The position numbers and the translations under genes are program-made. A DNA stretch of 64,000 bases from Burkholderiales bacterium (GTDB lineage: Bacteria; Pseudomonadota; Gammaproteobacteria; Burkholderiales; Nitrosomonadaceae): positions 124,001 to 188,000 of the forward strand of contig JABTUQ010000002.1 in assembly GCA_015075225.1 (NCBI GenBank), given 5' to 3'. Below, in pieces: positions 12,323 to 22,072 of the stretch. Position 1 is the first letter of the stretch; each line of letters starts with the position of its first letter. The notes beneath the pieces are model-generated. The model was given only the letters and a program-made list of their open reading frames with translations. It was not told the DNA's origin and made no database searches.

Positions 12323-13227
12323 TTGTCGGGCAGTTGTCGCGTGATACGTTCCGCGCTTTGCTTGTCGGATCGGGTCTGCGTGTAAAGGCGGGGCCATTCA
12401 ACCTGTCCATTCGTACTCGGTTGCCTTATCTCGCTGATCAGCTTCACCGGATGTATGCCCATTATGCGCTGATGGATGAAGCCGAGATTGCCGAATTTCA
12501 CGTTCAAGTCATTTCAAAGCGTTCGATCAGGCGGCCATTTGCCCAGTTGATTCAGTTCGAGGTAGACGGTCGTTCTCCTTTCCCGCCTGTTCCAGCAGAA
12601 CAGGCACTGGCCACGCTGGAGTGGGGCATCAATCTGGCGATAGCGATGCGCATTAATCATCTGTTGCTGTTTCATTCTGCTGCCGTGGAGCGCAATGGCC
12701 ATGTGTTGTTGTTGCCAGCCTGGCCTGGTAGCGGCAAGACCACCTTGTGCACAGCGTTGATTCATCGTGGCTATCGCTTGTTTTCCGATGAATTTGGGTT
12801 GATGGATCCGCAATCAGGTAATTTTTTTCCACTGCCCCGGCTGATGCCGCTCAAGAATCAATCCATCAAGGTAATCCGTGATTACCTACCGGAAGCCGTG
12901 CTGGGGCCGGAAATACCTGGCACTCTCAAAGGTACGGTTGCACATGTACGACCACCGCAGGAAAGTATTGAGCGATCTGATGAATCGGCAAAAGCCCGCT
13001 GGATTGTTTTCCCGAAGTGGTCGGCCAATGCCAGTTTGCAGCTGGAACCCTTGCCGCAATCCGAGGCCTTTCTGTTACTTGCCAGTAATGCAGTCAACTA
13101 TGAGGTGCTCGGGGAAACTGCATTTGATGCGGTAACCAGTCTGGTTCGCAACTGTGAATGCCGCAAGCTGGTGTATTCCGGTTTCGATAGTGCGCTGGCA
13201 GCACTGGATGAACTGACCGATGACTGA
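12319..13227 (+). CDS. HprK-related kinase A
   Basis: The protein resembles the kinase domain of HPr(Ser) kinase/phosphorylase but has a different N-terminal region. The 302 residues contain HSAAVE (His119), a P-loop AWPGSGKTTL (134-143) and then HRGYRLFSDEFG, where Asp157 matches the catalytic acidic residue of HPrK (RGHxLVADD). Such kinases occur in lasso-peptide clusters, where they phosphorylate the peptide's C-terminal serine, and in the cassette with PqqD-like protein and nucleotidyltransferase. No HPr or PTS gene is nearby, so carbon regulation is not implied. It starts with GTG overlapping the PqqD gene and overlaps the next gene by 8 bp. The substrate is unknown; the neighbouring Tat-type protein is the obvious candidate. 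Confidence 0.85.
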   Translation: MIVGQLSRDTFRALLVGSGLRVKAGPFNLSIRTRLPYLADQLHRMYAHYALMDEAEIAEFHVQVISKRSIRRPFAQLIQFEVDGRSPFPPVPAEQALATLEWGINLAIAMRINHLLLFHSAAVERNGHVLLLPAWPGSGKTTLCTALIHRGYRLFSDEFGLMDPQSGNFFPLPRLMPLKNQSIKVIRDYLPEAVLGPEIPGTLKGTVAHVRPPQESIERSDESAKARWIVFPKWSANASLQLEPLPQSEAFLLLASNAVNYEVLGETAFDAVTSLVRNCECRKLVYSGFDSALAALDELTDD

Positions 13228-14332
13228 TTTCAGGGCAGATCATCACCGGTTATTGCTGGAAGCAATTATTCAGCCTACTTCCCTGACCGGGTACAGCAAT
13301 CCGCAATGGGAGTTGCTGTTGCGGTTGGCCAGGCGGGTGAAACTGCTTGGCTATCTTGCCGCCAGACTGGAAAAAGAGGAATTGCTGGATCGGATTCCGG
13401 TGCGGGCTGCTAATCTGCTGCGTTCCGCTTTGATTCAGGCAAGGAAACAGCAGCAATCAGTAGGCTGGGAATTGAACCGGGTGATGTGGGCGCTGGACGA
13501 TCCTGACCTGCCTATCATTGTGCTCAAGGGCATGGCTTACCTGTTGCAGGATCTGCCCAACGCGGCAGGGCGTATATTCGCCGATCTTGATTTGCTGGTG
13601 CCGAAGGAGAGTCTGGCCCGGATTGAAGCCAGTTTGCTGAAGAAAGGCTGGCAACACCACGCTCTGACTGATTATGACGAGCGTTACTACCGCGAGTGGA
13701 GTCATGAAATCCCTGCACTGGTGCACCCTGAGCGTGGTGTTGAAGTTGATGTTCACCATACGCTTTCGTCCCCACTGGGTAAGCTGAACATTGATCCCCT
13801 GCTGTTCCGGGAAGCGGCAGTCAAGGCAAAAGATACTGCGGTTTACGTGTTAAGCCCGGAAGATATGGTGCTGCACTGTGCGGTCAATCTGTTTCAGAAC
13901 AATGAGCTGGCCGATGATTTGCGGCATTTACTGGATTTTAACGAGATGCTGCTGTTTTTCAGCGATCAGCAGCCGGATTTTCAGCAGAAATTGATCGGCC
14001 GTGCCAACCAGCTCGGACTGGGAAATCCGCTGTTCTACAGTTTGTATTTCAGCCGCGTGCTGCTGCGATCGCCGATTTCGGTGCATCTGGAAAAACAGCT
14101 TGACCAGCAACCTGGCTGGATTGCACGGCGTGCCATGCATCATTGTGTACCGCTGGCACTGTTGCCGCAGCATCCCGACCATCCTTCCAGGAAAACGAAA
14201 TGCGCGCGAGTGTGGCTTTACTGGCGCAGCCACTGGCTGCGTATGCCGTTATACCGCCTGTTGCCGCATCTGGCCTATAAATTTTATCTGTCTGTGTTCC
14301 CAGGCAAAGCTAAAACTTCAAAGCAGAAATAA
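13220..14332 (+). CDS. nucleotidyltransferase family protein (NTP_transf_5-like)
   Basis: The protein belongs to the large nucleotidyltransferase superfamily found beside HprK-related kinases and in some lasso-peptide clusters. In 370 residues the catalytic core is visible as VLKGMAYL, GRIFADLDLLV (Asp122 and Asp124, the metal-binding pair) and GVEVDVHH (Asp177, the third carboxylate). A C-terminal mainly helical basic region ends in FPGKAKTSKQK. It overlaps the kinase gene by 8 bp and converges on mgtE with a 15-bp tail overlap. It probably transfers a nucleotide or processes a phosphorylated group on the cassette's substrate; that is inference. Confidence 0.82.
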   Translation: MTDFRADHHRLLLEAIIQPTSLTGYSNPQWELLLRLARRVKLLGYLAARLEKEELLDRIPVRAANLLRSALIQARKQQQSVGWELNRVMWALDDPDLPIIVLKGMAYLLQDLPNAAGRIFADLDLLVPKESLARIEASLLKKGWQHHALTDYDERYYREWSHEIPALVHPERGVEVDVHHTLSSPLGKLNIDPLLFREAAVKAKDTAVYVLSPEDMVLHCAVNLFQNNELADDLRHLLDFNEMLLFFSDQQPDFQQKLIGRANQLGLGNPLFYSLYFSRVLLRSPISVHLEKQLDQQPGWIARRAMHHCVPLALLPQHPDHPSRKTKCARVWLYWRSHWLRMPLYRLLPHLAYKFYLSVFPGKAKTSKQK

Positions 14333-15748
14333 CGTAGCCAGGCCCAGAAAGATAAAAAAACCGCCACTGTCAGTAACGGCGGTAATCAGGACGCTGGAGC
14401 CCAGTGCAGGGTCGCGTCCGAGTTTAATGCGTATCAACGGGATAAGTACGCCAACCAGTGCGGCCAGTAACAGATTCAGCATCATGGCCAGCGCAATGAC
14501 CAAACCCAGCTGCATGTCATGGTAGAGCGCATAAGTGAAGATTCCCACCACGCTTCCCCAGACAATACCGTTTACGATGCTGACACCGATTTCCTTGCTG
14601 ATCAGCTTGGAGGTGCTGTCCTTGTTCACCTGTCCCAACGCAATGGCGCGCACGATCATGGTGATGGTCTGATTGCCCGAGTTGCCGCCCACACCCGCCA
14701 CAATTGGCATTAGCGCCGCAAGAGCCACCAGTTTTTCGATGGATTCTTCAAATAGTCCGATAACGCGGGAAGCAATGAATGCTGTGACCAGGTTGATGGC
14801 TAGCCATGCCCAGCGGTTGCGCACACTTTTCCAGATGGGTGCAAACAGATCTTCTTCCTCACTTAAACCGGCCTGATTGCGCGCTTCAAGATCTGCTTTT
14901 TCGCGTATGAAATCGAGCGCGGCGTTGACCGTTACCCGGCCCAGCAATTTTCCATCTAGTGAGACGATGGGTGCGGTAACCAGATCATAACGTTCGAAAG
15001 CATGCGTGGCCTGTTCTGCTTTGTCATCCGGTTGAAACTTGACTGTATCGCGTGTCATCACTTCTGCCACTGTAGCTTCGGGGTCACTTACCAGCAGCTG
15101 GTTTAGCAGCAGAACCCCATGCAGCTGTTCATCACGATCAACTACAAATAACTGGTCGGTGTGATCCGGCAACTCACCAAGCCTGCGCAAATAGCGCAGC
15201 ACGACTTCAATACGCACATCTTCGCGCACAGTAATCACATCGAAATCCATTAACGCCCCTACCGCATCCTCTGAATAGGACATGGCGGCACGCAGTTGTT
15301 CGCGTTCTTCGGTAGGGAGCGACCGGAAAACATCTTCCATGACATCGAAGGGTAAATCCGGTGCCAGATCCGCAATTTCATCGGCATCGAGCTGCTCGGT
15401 TGCTGCGACCAGCTCCTCGCTGTCCATATCCTCGATCAGCGTTTGCCGGACGGCATCGGAAACCTCGAGCAATACCTCGCCATCCTGCTCGGCTTTGACC
15501 AATCCCCAGATAATCATCCGATCTTCCAGCGGCAGAGCCTCAAGGATATGAGCGATATCAGCAGGGTGGAGCTTATCCAGCGCCTGTTGCAGGCTGGAAA
15601 GATTCCGCTTTCGTATGATTGATTCGATCAGTTCCGGTTCTGGCGTATCCTGCAGACGGACAAAACCTTCCACCAGCTTGTATTTTTGCAGCAGGTAGAT
15701 AACTTTCTGCAGTTTTTCTTCCAGATTTTCGTGATTTTCTTCAGTCAT
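14318..15748 (-). CDS. mgtE: magnesium transporter MgtE
   Basis: MgtE is a Mg2+-gated Mg2+ channel of the inner membrane. The 476-residue product has the N-terminal superhelical domain (LDKLHPADIAHILEALP, about 40-130) and a tandem CBS domain pair (about 140-265). Five C-terminal transmembrane helices include the signature GVGGNSGNQTITMIVRAIALG and AVTDSGGFFIFLGLA. It is convergent with the nucleotidyltransferase gene, sharing 15 bp. No riboswitch-like leader is visible in the 168 bp between it and mtgA. Confidence 0.95.
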   Translation of the reverse strand: MTEENHENLEEKLQKVIYLLQKYKLVEGFVRLQDTPEPELIESIIRKRNLSSLQQALDKLHPADIAHILEALPLEDRMIIWGLVKAEQDGEVLLEVSDAVRQTLIEDMDSEELVAATEQLDADEIADLAPDLPFDVMEDVFRSLPTEEREQLRAAMSYSEDAVGALMDFDVITVREDVRIEVVLRYLRRLGELPDHTDQLFVVDRDEQLHGVLLLNQLLVSDPEATVAEVMTRDTVKFQPDDKAEQATHAFERYDLVTAPIVSLDGKLLGRVTVNAALDFIREKADLEARNQAGLSEEEDLFAPIWKSVRNRWAWLAINLVTAFIASRVIGLFEESIEKLVALAALMPIVAGVGGNSGNQTITMIVRAIALGQVNKDSTSKLISKEIGVSIVNGIVWGSVVGIFTYALYHDMQLGLVIALAMMLNLLLAALVGVLIPLIRIKLGRDPALGSSVLITAVTDSGGFFIFLGLATLFLL

Positions 15749-15916
15749 GGCCGGTCTGCTGTCCAGGTTGCGGGTTGGAAGGCATTATAGAAATGCGCGG
15801 TGATTACATTTTCTGCCAGAAAACTAGTGTGGAGAATACCAGTTGGCAAAAATGCGGAAAGAGAAGATTATAAAAAACTTTCGGCAAGAAAATGACAGTT
15901 TGGCGGTTCAGCCGGA

Positions 15917-16651
15917 TTACGGGATTTTTGCCGTGGGCAGGCGAGACAAAATAATGCCCGATTTTCTGAGCAGTTTCGGCTGTTTGCGATTGTTATCGTA
16001 AAAACGGGGATTGGGAATGATGGAAGCCAGCCAGGCCGCTTGTGAGGGCGTGAGCGATGAGGCCGGTATGCCAAAATAATGGCGGGCGGCAGCTTCTGCA
16101 CCGAAGATACCTTCACCCCATTCGATGACATTCAGATACATTTCCAGAATCCGCCGTTTTGTCAGGAATTTTTCCAGCATGAATGTGATGATGGTTTCCT
16201 GAAACTTGCGCCCTACTGTTTTTTCAGTGGACAGGAACAGATTTTTGGCGAGCTGCTGGCTAATGGTCGATCCACCGGCCGCCAGTTTCCGCTGTTGCAG
16301 ATTTTTTTTCCAGGCCGCTTCAATAGCTTTGTAATCGAATCCCTCGTGTTGCAGGAAGCGTGCATCCTCGGCGGCGACGACAGCGCGTTTGAGATGCACT
16401 GAGATCTGTTCGTACTTTACCCATTGCTGCTGCAGTTTCGCAGCAGGGTTCTGCTGGTGCATGATTTCCAGGCGATTTTGCATGAAAGCACTGCTGGCCG
16501 GATCATAGGTGCGCCAATAGACGATATGTAGTAGAAACCAGGCCTGGTAGAAAAATGCAGCGGCCAGGATCAGCAGTAATGGCCGCAGCAACCAGGTGCT
16601 GATCAGCCGGGGTCTGGATGAGGTGGCTGGCGAGGTTTGTGTCTGCTTCAC
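15917..16651 (-). CDS. mtgA: monofunctional peptidoglycan glycosyltransferase
   Basis: MtgA polymerises lipid II into glycan strands at the periplasmic face of the inner membrane. The 244-residue protein has one N-terminal membrane anchor (about 23-43) and the GT51 motifs: EDARFLQHEGFD (catalytic Glu95), GGSTISQQLAKN, RKFQET (second Glu at 152) and RRILEMYLNVIEWG. It starts with GTG at 16651, overlapping the aroE stop by four bases, so it is coupled to aroE. Confidence 0.95.
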   Translation of the reverse strand: MKQTQTSPATSSRPRLISTWLLRPLLLILAAAFFYQAWFLLHIVYWRTYDPASSAFMQNRLEIMHQQNPAAKLQQQWVKYEQISVHLKRAVVAAEDARFLQHEGFDYKAIEAAWKKNLQQRKLAAGGSTISQQLAKNLFLSTEKTVGRKFQETIITFMLEKFLTKRRILEMYLNVIEWGEGIFGAEAAARHYFGIPASSLTPSQAAWLASIIPNPRFYDNNRKQPKLLRKSGIILSRLPTAKIP

Positions 16652-17481
16652 GGGGCATGGCGGCGTAACTCATCCCGGAGTTGACTGATGACGATCCGGG
16701 TTTCAGGGCGGATGCCATGCCATAGCAGGAAGGATACTGCTGCCTGTTCCACCAGCATGCCGGCGCCATCGGCCAGATGTTCAACGCCTTCTGCCCTGGC
16801 TAATTCCAGAAACGGTGTCAATCGGCTGCTGTAGAGCATGTCGTAGGCCAGTGCTGTGCCGTGAAACAGATCCGGCGGGATGGGCGGGAGTTCGTTATGC
16901 AGACTGGCGGAAGTGGCATTGATGACAAGATCGAAACGCTGCCCGGCAAAATCCTGATATGACCCGGCGGCGATAGGGCCATGATTGGCAAATTGCTGTT
17001 GCAGTATTACGGCTTTTTCGGGTGTGCGATTGGCAATAGCCAGCAGGCAGGGTTGCTGCTGTAACAAGGGCAGGATGACGCCACTTGCGGCACCACCCGC
17101 ACCCATCAGCAGGATTTGCTTGCCCGCCAGCGGAAAATTCAGGTTGATTTCAATATCACGTACCAGCCCGACGCCATCAGTATTGTCGCCGAGTATTTCC
17201 TCTTCCGCTTCGAACCGGAAAGTATTGACGGCATGCGCAGCGCGGGCGCGATCAGTCAGCCGGGTGGCCAGTGCGTAAGCCTCGAATTTGAAAGGAACGG
17301 TGATGTTCATTCCCTTGCCGCCATTTTTCCGGAAATCCAGCACGGTTTGCCTGAACCCGTCCAGCGGTGCCAGCAGGGGGGTGTAGTGCATGATTCTTCC
17401 GGTTTGTTGTGCAAACCGGGCATGAATGAAGGGGGATTTGCTGTGTGTGACCGGGTTGCCGATAACTGCGTAGGTATCCAT
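16648..17481 (-). CDS. aroE: shikimate dehydrogenase
   Basis: AroE reduces 3-dehydroshikimate to shikimate with NADPH in aromatic amino-acid synthesis. From the ATG at 17481 the product is 277 residues, the normal length. It starts DTYAVIGNPVTHSKSP with the shikimate-binding serines 14 and 16, has NITVPFK with catalytic Lys65, Asp102 in DNTDG, and the NADP motif GAGGAA. The frame is open further upstream, but that region lacks family similarity. It lies between the TonB-like gene (28-bp gap) and mtgA. Confidence 0.96.
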   Translation of the reverse strand: MDTYAVIGNPVTHSKSPFIHARFAQQTGRIMHYTPLLAPLDGFRQTVLDFRKNGGKGMNITVPFKFEAYALATRLTDRARAAHAVNTFRFEAEEEILGDNTDGVGLVRDIEINLNFPLAGKQILLMGAGGAASGVILPLLQQQPCLLAIANRTPEKAVILQQQFANHGPIAAGSYQDFAGQRFDLVINATSASLHNELPPIPPDLFHGTALAYDMLYSSRLTPFLELARAEGVEHLADGAGMLVEQAAVSFLLWHGIRPETRIVISQLRDELRRHAP

Positions 17482-17509
17482 CCTGATTGTTTTCTGGTTG
17501 GCCGGGGGG

Positions 17510-18424
17510 TTATTCGCTCGACAGCTTGTCCGAGCGGGAAAATACCCAGGTGCGGGTGATATGCAGAATATCGGTATCGCGGCGAATATCGGGTGGAAAG
17601 GGGGCAAATCCGTTACGGGCAGCCAGCCGTACAATATGAATGGCTGCATCATCCAGTATCTGTACTCCTGAGGAGCGGTCGATACCGATGGATTCCAGGC
17701 TGCCGTCAGAGCGGATGCCGACAGTTAGTTGCAGGCTGCCATACAATTTCTGCTTTCTGGCTGCTTCCGGATAATTCAGGTTGCCGATCCGCTCGACCTT
17801 GAGCCGCCAGTCTTCCAGATAGCGGGCAAAGCGGTATTCCTTGGTGCGTGCTCCGATAAATTTCCGTTTGGGGCGCTTTTGATAGGCTTCATGATCTTTT
17901 GCGATTTGTGCTTCCAGACGCGCAATTTCAAGGCTGCGTTGCAGCAGATCACTGTAATTGTCAGGATTGGCAGTGGCGGCCTGGCTTGGTACGAGCTTGT
18001 TTTCTCCCGGCTTGGCTTGCGGTGGTGGCTGTACGACTTTGGGCTTGCTTTCGGCCGCAGTCAGCAGTTTCTTGACTTCCTGTTCCAGTTGTCTGGTTTT
18101 GTGGGTGGCTTCGGCCAGATTCGTCATGGGTTTTACACCAGGCAGCACCGGCAACGGTGTTTTGGCCCGGCGATCTTCTTCCACATTGCCACCGCCATCA
18201 AGATTGGCCTGAGCCAACGCCTTGGCATCTACAGGTTTGATCAGTGATTTGCTGTTGACCAGGATCACATCCATGGATTTGGTGACTTTGGTTGTCTTCG
18301 ATCCATGGTTGAGTGATACGCCGGCAATGACGGTGATATGCAATAACAGCGAGATCAGTAACGCTGGAAATATGCGATGACTGGATTGCATGGAAAAACC
18401 GGAGTTGGCTACGATATTTTGCAT
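17510..18424 (-). CDS. TonB-family periplasmic energy-coupling protein
   Basis: TonB-like proteins transmit inner-membrane proton motive force to outer-membrane receptors. The product (about 304 residues from ATG 18424) has an N-terminal membrane segment (IFPALLISLLLHITVIAGVSL), a long charged, proline-containing linker, and a C-terminal TonB domain (NLNYPEAARKQKLYGSLQLTVGIRSDG, then IDRSSGVQILDDAAI). It is not the short canonical TonB, and no exbB/exbD is adjacent; it resembles the stand-alone TonB C-terminal proteins common in betaproteobacteria. It begins 6 bp after the RNase II-like gene. Confidence 0.85.
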   Translation of the reverse strand: MQNIVANSGFSMQSSHRIFPALLISLLLHITVIAGVSLNHGSKTTKVTKSMDVILVNSKSLIKPVDAKALAQANLDGGGNVEEDRRAKTPLPVLPGVKPMTNLAEATHKTRQLEQEVKKLLTAAESKPKVVQPPPQAKPGENKLVPSQAATANPDNYSDLLQRSLEIARLEAQIAKDHEAYQKRPKRKFIGARTKEYRFARYLEDWRLKVERIGNLNYPEAARKQKLYGSLQLTVGIRSDGSLESIGIDRSSGVQILDDAAIHIVRLAARNGFAPFPPDIRRDTDILHITRTWVFSRSDKLSSE

Positions 18425-18430
18425 CAAACG

Positions 18431-20290
18431 TCAGCCTTCATATTTCCCGAGAAAGCTGGCACCAAGAGAACGATCGATCAGATCGATCTGCGAAATACCA
18501 AGGGTTATCAAAGTGCCGGGTGCCAGATCTGGCAGCGAGGGAACACGGACAACCAGCGGCATACGATCCAGTTTGACTATGTTTTCCTTGATGACAACAG
18601 CGCCGGAAGTGCTGATATTTTCCTGCAACAACCAGCGCAGACACCAGTAGCGTTCCATGCCGCGCTGAAATTCCGCGTAGGTGGCATACGCCATTTCAAA
18701 ATCGCGCATGGTGATCAGCAGAGTATCGTTTTCCCGGGTGTAGGGAGGAGGATGGCCCGATACCAGTGCGATCAGCTGGCGCTGGTTGATAAGATCGACA
18801 TATCGCCGCATGGGTGAGCTGCTCCAGGCATATTGCGCCACGCCCAAACCCTGATGTGGTGCGGGAGATAGACTCATTTTTACTTTGCCATTTCCCTGGC
18901 TGCGGTAAATTCCGGCAAATCCGGCTTCCGCTAGTTGTTTGCCCCATTCGGCATTGGCAAAAATCATTAGCTCCGATACAACTTTGTCGATAGGGGCTCC
19001 CCGGCGTCGCTCGTAAATGGCAACGCGATCCTGATTGATGACAAAACTGTAATCGGTTTTTTCGCTATTGGCCTCCTGATCCTTGCCGCGTGTCTTTTCC
19101 ATCTTGCAGGAAAAATTCCAGAGCAACCTCAATTCCTGGGCAAAGGGATAGTTTGTCAGATTCTCGCGTAGCGTTACTTCGTTAAATTGCTGTTCCAGCG
19201 TATCGAGACGCAAGTTGGTGGAAACTTCTATCGTTTCAATCCGGCTGAATGTACGGGTGACGGTGAAGTCATCCGCAACTTCCAGATAAAGCGAGAGTAC
19301 CGGGCGCCGGTGGGTTTCTCCCAGGGTAAAGTGCTGGATGATGCTTTCAGGAAGCATGGTGATTTTGCGACCAGGCAGATAAACCGTGGATAGCCGCTTT
19401 GCTGCCATTTTGTCAAGCAAGGAATCCGGCGTCACGCCCAGCGCGGGGGTGGCGATGTGTATGCCGATCCGGAAACTACCGAAAGACAGGGGGGTGACTG
19501 AAAAGGCATCGTCAATTTCGGTCGTGGTGGCATCATCGATGCTGAATGCCTTGACGTCCGCCTCTGGCAGATTATCCGGGTCCATGCGGTGAACATCGGC
19601 AGGAAGTGAATCTGTGCTGATTCCTTCTGGGAAATGCTCATGCAGAAACTGATTGAAATGGTAGTCGTGCGAGGAAGGAATGGCGCCGCATTGCTCCAGC
19701 AACTTGGGGGCACTTAGCCGGGTGGCATCACATGCTGCTTCCAGCGCTTTCCATTCGATCGTGTTCTTGTCCGGGTGGTATAACAGATCATCCAATATCG
19801 GCTGGAATGTTTCGGGCAGCTCGAATGATGTCAACTGCTGGACATAACCAGCCTGTTTTTCTTCGGCCAATCGTTTCTTTTCGCGACTGGCAAGAGCCGC
19901 CTTGAGGATTTCCGGTGGTGCCGCCTTGAAGCGGCCGACACCTCTTTTGTGAAAGTAGACCGGATTCTGGCTGAGTAGAATCAGGATAGCGGCAGTTTCG
20001 GCGGGATTGGGTGTGCGGCCGAAATAATCGTTTGCCAGTTCCTGTCCGCTGAATTCCCGGTTTTCTTCACAGCATTCCCACAGGAAATTGACATCAACAC
20101 CAGCCGCAATTTCCTGTGCTTGCTGCATGAATCCGTGAATGGGTGGATTTTCAAAGCGCAATAAAACCGATGCAGCCTTGATTTTTGAACGTTTTCCATG
20201 CGCCGCTTCAACTTGCAGGGAGGTGGTGTTGTCGGCCAGGACATTGCCGACCTTGAATGCGCCCGCTTCCTCGTAAAAAACGTTTACCAA
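18431..20290 (-). CDS. RNB-domain exoribonuclease (RNase II relative)
   Basis: The protein is a 3'-5' exoribonuclease-type enzyme. The central RNB domain is visible: AFSIDDATTTEIDDAFSV supplies the catalytic aspartates, and MLPESIIQHFTLGE and VSELMIFANAEWGKQLAEAG follow; RRYVDLINQRQL is the arginine-rich end. The N-terminal region is diverged from E. coli RNase II, and the C-terminal S1-like part is short. I prefer the TTG at 20290 (MVNVFYEEAGAFKVGNVL) because it matches the usual start and has a G-rich Shine-Dalgarno; the frame can be extended to a TTG at 20365. It is transcribed divergently from gltX and followed closely by the TonB-like gene. Confidence 0.9.
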   Translation of the reverse strand: MVNVFYEEAGAFKVGNVLADNTTSLQVEAAHGKRSKIKAASVLLRFENPPIHGFMQQAQEIAAGVDVNFLWECCEENREFSGQELANDYFGRTPNPAETAAILILLSQNPVYFHKRGVGRFKAAPPEILKAALASREKKRLAEEKQAGYVQQLTSFELPETFQPILDDLLYHPDKNTIEWKALEAACDATRLSAPKLLEQCGAIPSSHDYHFNQFLHEHFPEGISTDSLPADVHRMDPDNLPEADVKAFSIDDATTTEIDDAFSVTPLSFGSFRIGIHIATPALGVTPDSLLDKMAAKRLSTVYLPGRKITMLPESIIQHFTLGETHRRPVLSLYLEVADDFTVTRTFSRIETIEVSTNLRLDTLEQQFNEVTLRENLTNYPFAQELRLLWNFSCKMEKTRGKDQEANSEKTDYSFVINQDRVAIYERRRGAPIDKVVSELMIFANAEWGKQLAEAGFAGIYRSQGNGKVKMSLSPAPHQGLGVAQYAWSSSPMRRYVDLINQRQLIALVSGHPPPYTRENDTLLITMRDFEMAYATYAEFQRGMERYWCLRWLLQENISTSGAVVIKENIVKLDRMPLVVRVPSLPDLAPGTLITLGISQIDLIDRSLGASFLGKYEG

Positions 20291-20625
20291 CTCAACCCCC
20301 GGCCGCAGACCGGAAAAGCGAAAGAAAAAGCATGCTCTAATGTTATCCGATTCAACAAATGACAAATAATGGAGTAAACAAGCGGATTATGTCTGCTGGA
20401 TCGAAACCGGGGCAAACGCCAGAGGGTGTGCCATCCGGGGAGACAGGGAAACACGCCGTTCATGGTAACATAATGGCGTCATTAGCAAAAAAGAAGGGCT
20501 CGACAGGAGATGGTTTTCTGCCTGCTTTGTGACCCCTTTGTCTGGATAATTCTTGCCCGTATGTTTCAGCCGGGATGGCCGGGCAACAACCGCATATAAC
20601 AACATTCCAACTTTAATGTAATCAG
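20291..20625. other. divergent intergenic region between the RNB gene and gltX
   Basis: This 335-bp gap should hold the promoters of both flanking genes. I see no conserved small ORF, tRNA or terminator. An open frame on the minus strand here is merely the shadow of gltX extended upstream. No -35/-10 pair convincing enough to call was found. Confidence 0.5.
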
Positions 20626-22017
20626 ATGGTAAAGACACGTTTCGCCCCCAGCCCCACCGGTTATCTGCATATCGGTGGTGCGCGCACTGCTCTTTTCTCC
20701 TGGGCATTTGCCCGGAAACAGGGTGGAAAATTTGTTCTGAGAATCGAGGATACCGATCTTGAACGTTCAACCCAGCAATCCGTGCAGGCGATTCTCGATG
20801 GCATGGCCTGGCTGGGGCTGGATTATGACGAGGGGCCGTATTACCAGATGCAGCGATTGAATCGCTATCAGGAAGTGGCGGAGCACCTGCTTGCGCAGGG
20901 ACTGGCCTATCGTTGCTATGCCAGCAAGGAAGAGCTGGACGTGCTGCGCGAACAGCAGCGTCAGGCCGGATTGAAACCGCGTTACGACGGCCGCTGGCGT
21001 GACAGCAAACAGACGCCGCCCGCTGGTGTTCAGCCGGTGGTGCGCCTGAAAACACCTCTGGAAGGGATCGTGGTGTTCGATGATCTGGTCAAGGGCAAAA
21101 TCAGTGTGGCCAATCATGAACTGGATGACCTGGTGTTGCTGAGGAGTGACGGTACGCCCACTTATAATTTTGGTGTGGTACTTGATGATCTTGACATGGG
21201 CATCACGCACGTCATCCGGGGTGATGATCACGTCAATAACACGCCGCGCCAGATCAATATCCTCAAGGCGCTGGGTGCGTCTATCCCGCAATATGCCCAT
21301 GTGCCGATGATCCTGGGTGCGGATGGCGAACGGCTGTCCAAGCGGCACGGTGCGGTGTCAGTGATGCATTACCGCGATCAGGGTTATCTGCCGGAGGCGT
21401 TGATCAACTATCTGGCGCGGCTCGGGTGGTCGCATGGAGATGAGGAAATCTTCAGCCGGGAGCAATTGGTCGAGTGGTTTGATCTGGCGGCAATCAACCG
21501 CTCACCGGCAAAATTCAATCCGGAAAAACTCACCTGGCTGAACCAGCATTATCTGAAAGTGGCGGATGATGCACGTCTGGCAGAGCTGGTGACCCCTTTT
21601 CTGCAGGAAAGAGGCTATGGCCAGCCAACGGCGGGAAACCTGCCGGGAATTGCCGGTTTGTTGAAAGATCGGGTCAGCACGATTGAAGAACTGGCGGATG
21701 CCTCGGCCTATTTCTTCAAAACAATCGAACCGGCTGCGGCACTCAGGGAACAGTATTTCACTGCCGGCATCCGCCCGGCTCTGGAAGATCTGACCGGCCG
21801 ACTGACCGGGGTTGAGTGGAAGCGGGAAGCCATTCACCATGAGATCAAACAGACCGTTGCGTCGCACAGCCTGAAATTTCCCAATCTGGCAATGCCGTTG
21901 CGCGTCATGGTAACCGGGGAGGTGCAAACTCCGGCGATTGATGCCGTGCTGGAATTGCTCGGGAAAGAGGAAACGTTGCTGCGCTTGCGTGACCGCCTGA
22001 ACGATTTCCCAGGGTGA
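20626..22017 (+). CDS. gltX: glutamyl-tRNA synthetase
   Basis: GltX charges tRNA-Glu with glutamate. The 463-residue class I synthetase has the HIGG motif (15-18) in [21 protein letters not shown] and RLSKRHG (236-241), the KMSKS equivalent. The RIEDTD and [14 protein letters not shown] motifs and the anticodon-binding C-terminal helices are also present. It stands alone with its own upstream region; metH follows 55 bp later. Confidence 0.97.
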   Translation: MVKTRFAPSPTGYLHIGGARTALFSWAFARKQGGKFVLRIEDTDLERSTQQSVQAILDGMAWLGLDYDEGPYYQMQRLNRYQEVAEHLLAQGLAYRCYASKEELDVLREQQRQAGLKPRYDGRWRDSKQTPPAGVQPVVRLKTPLEGIVVFDDLVKGKISVANHELDDLVLLRSDGTPTYNFGVVLDDLDMGITHVIRGDDHVNNTPRQINILKALGASIPQYAHVPMILGADGERLSKRHGAVSVMHYRDQGYLPEALINYLARLGWSHGDEEIFSREQLVEWFDLAAINRSPAKFNPEKLTWLNQHYLKVADDARLAELVTPFLQERGYGQPTAGNLPGIAGLLKDRVSTIEELADASAYFFKTIEPAAALREQYFTAGIRPALEDLTGRLTGVEWKREAIHHEIKQTVASHSLKFPNLAMPLRVMVTGEVQTPAIDAVLELLGKEETLLRLRDRLNDFPG

Positions 22018-22072
22018 GATAGCGGTATCGTGGTGCGTTGTCCGTTCGAAATAATCTATTCAAAGACCTGTT

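Noticed and set aside
20387-21055. Long minus-strand frame across the gltX start
   Set aside because: It is antisense to a clearly conserved gltX, is rich in Arg/Pro/Ala as expected of a shadow frame, and has no family motif.
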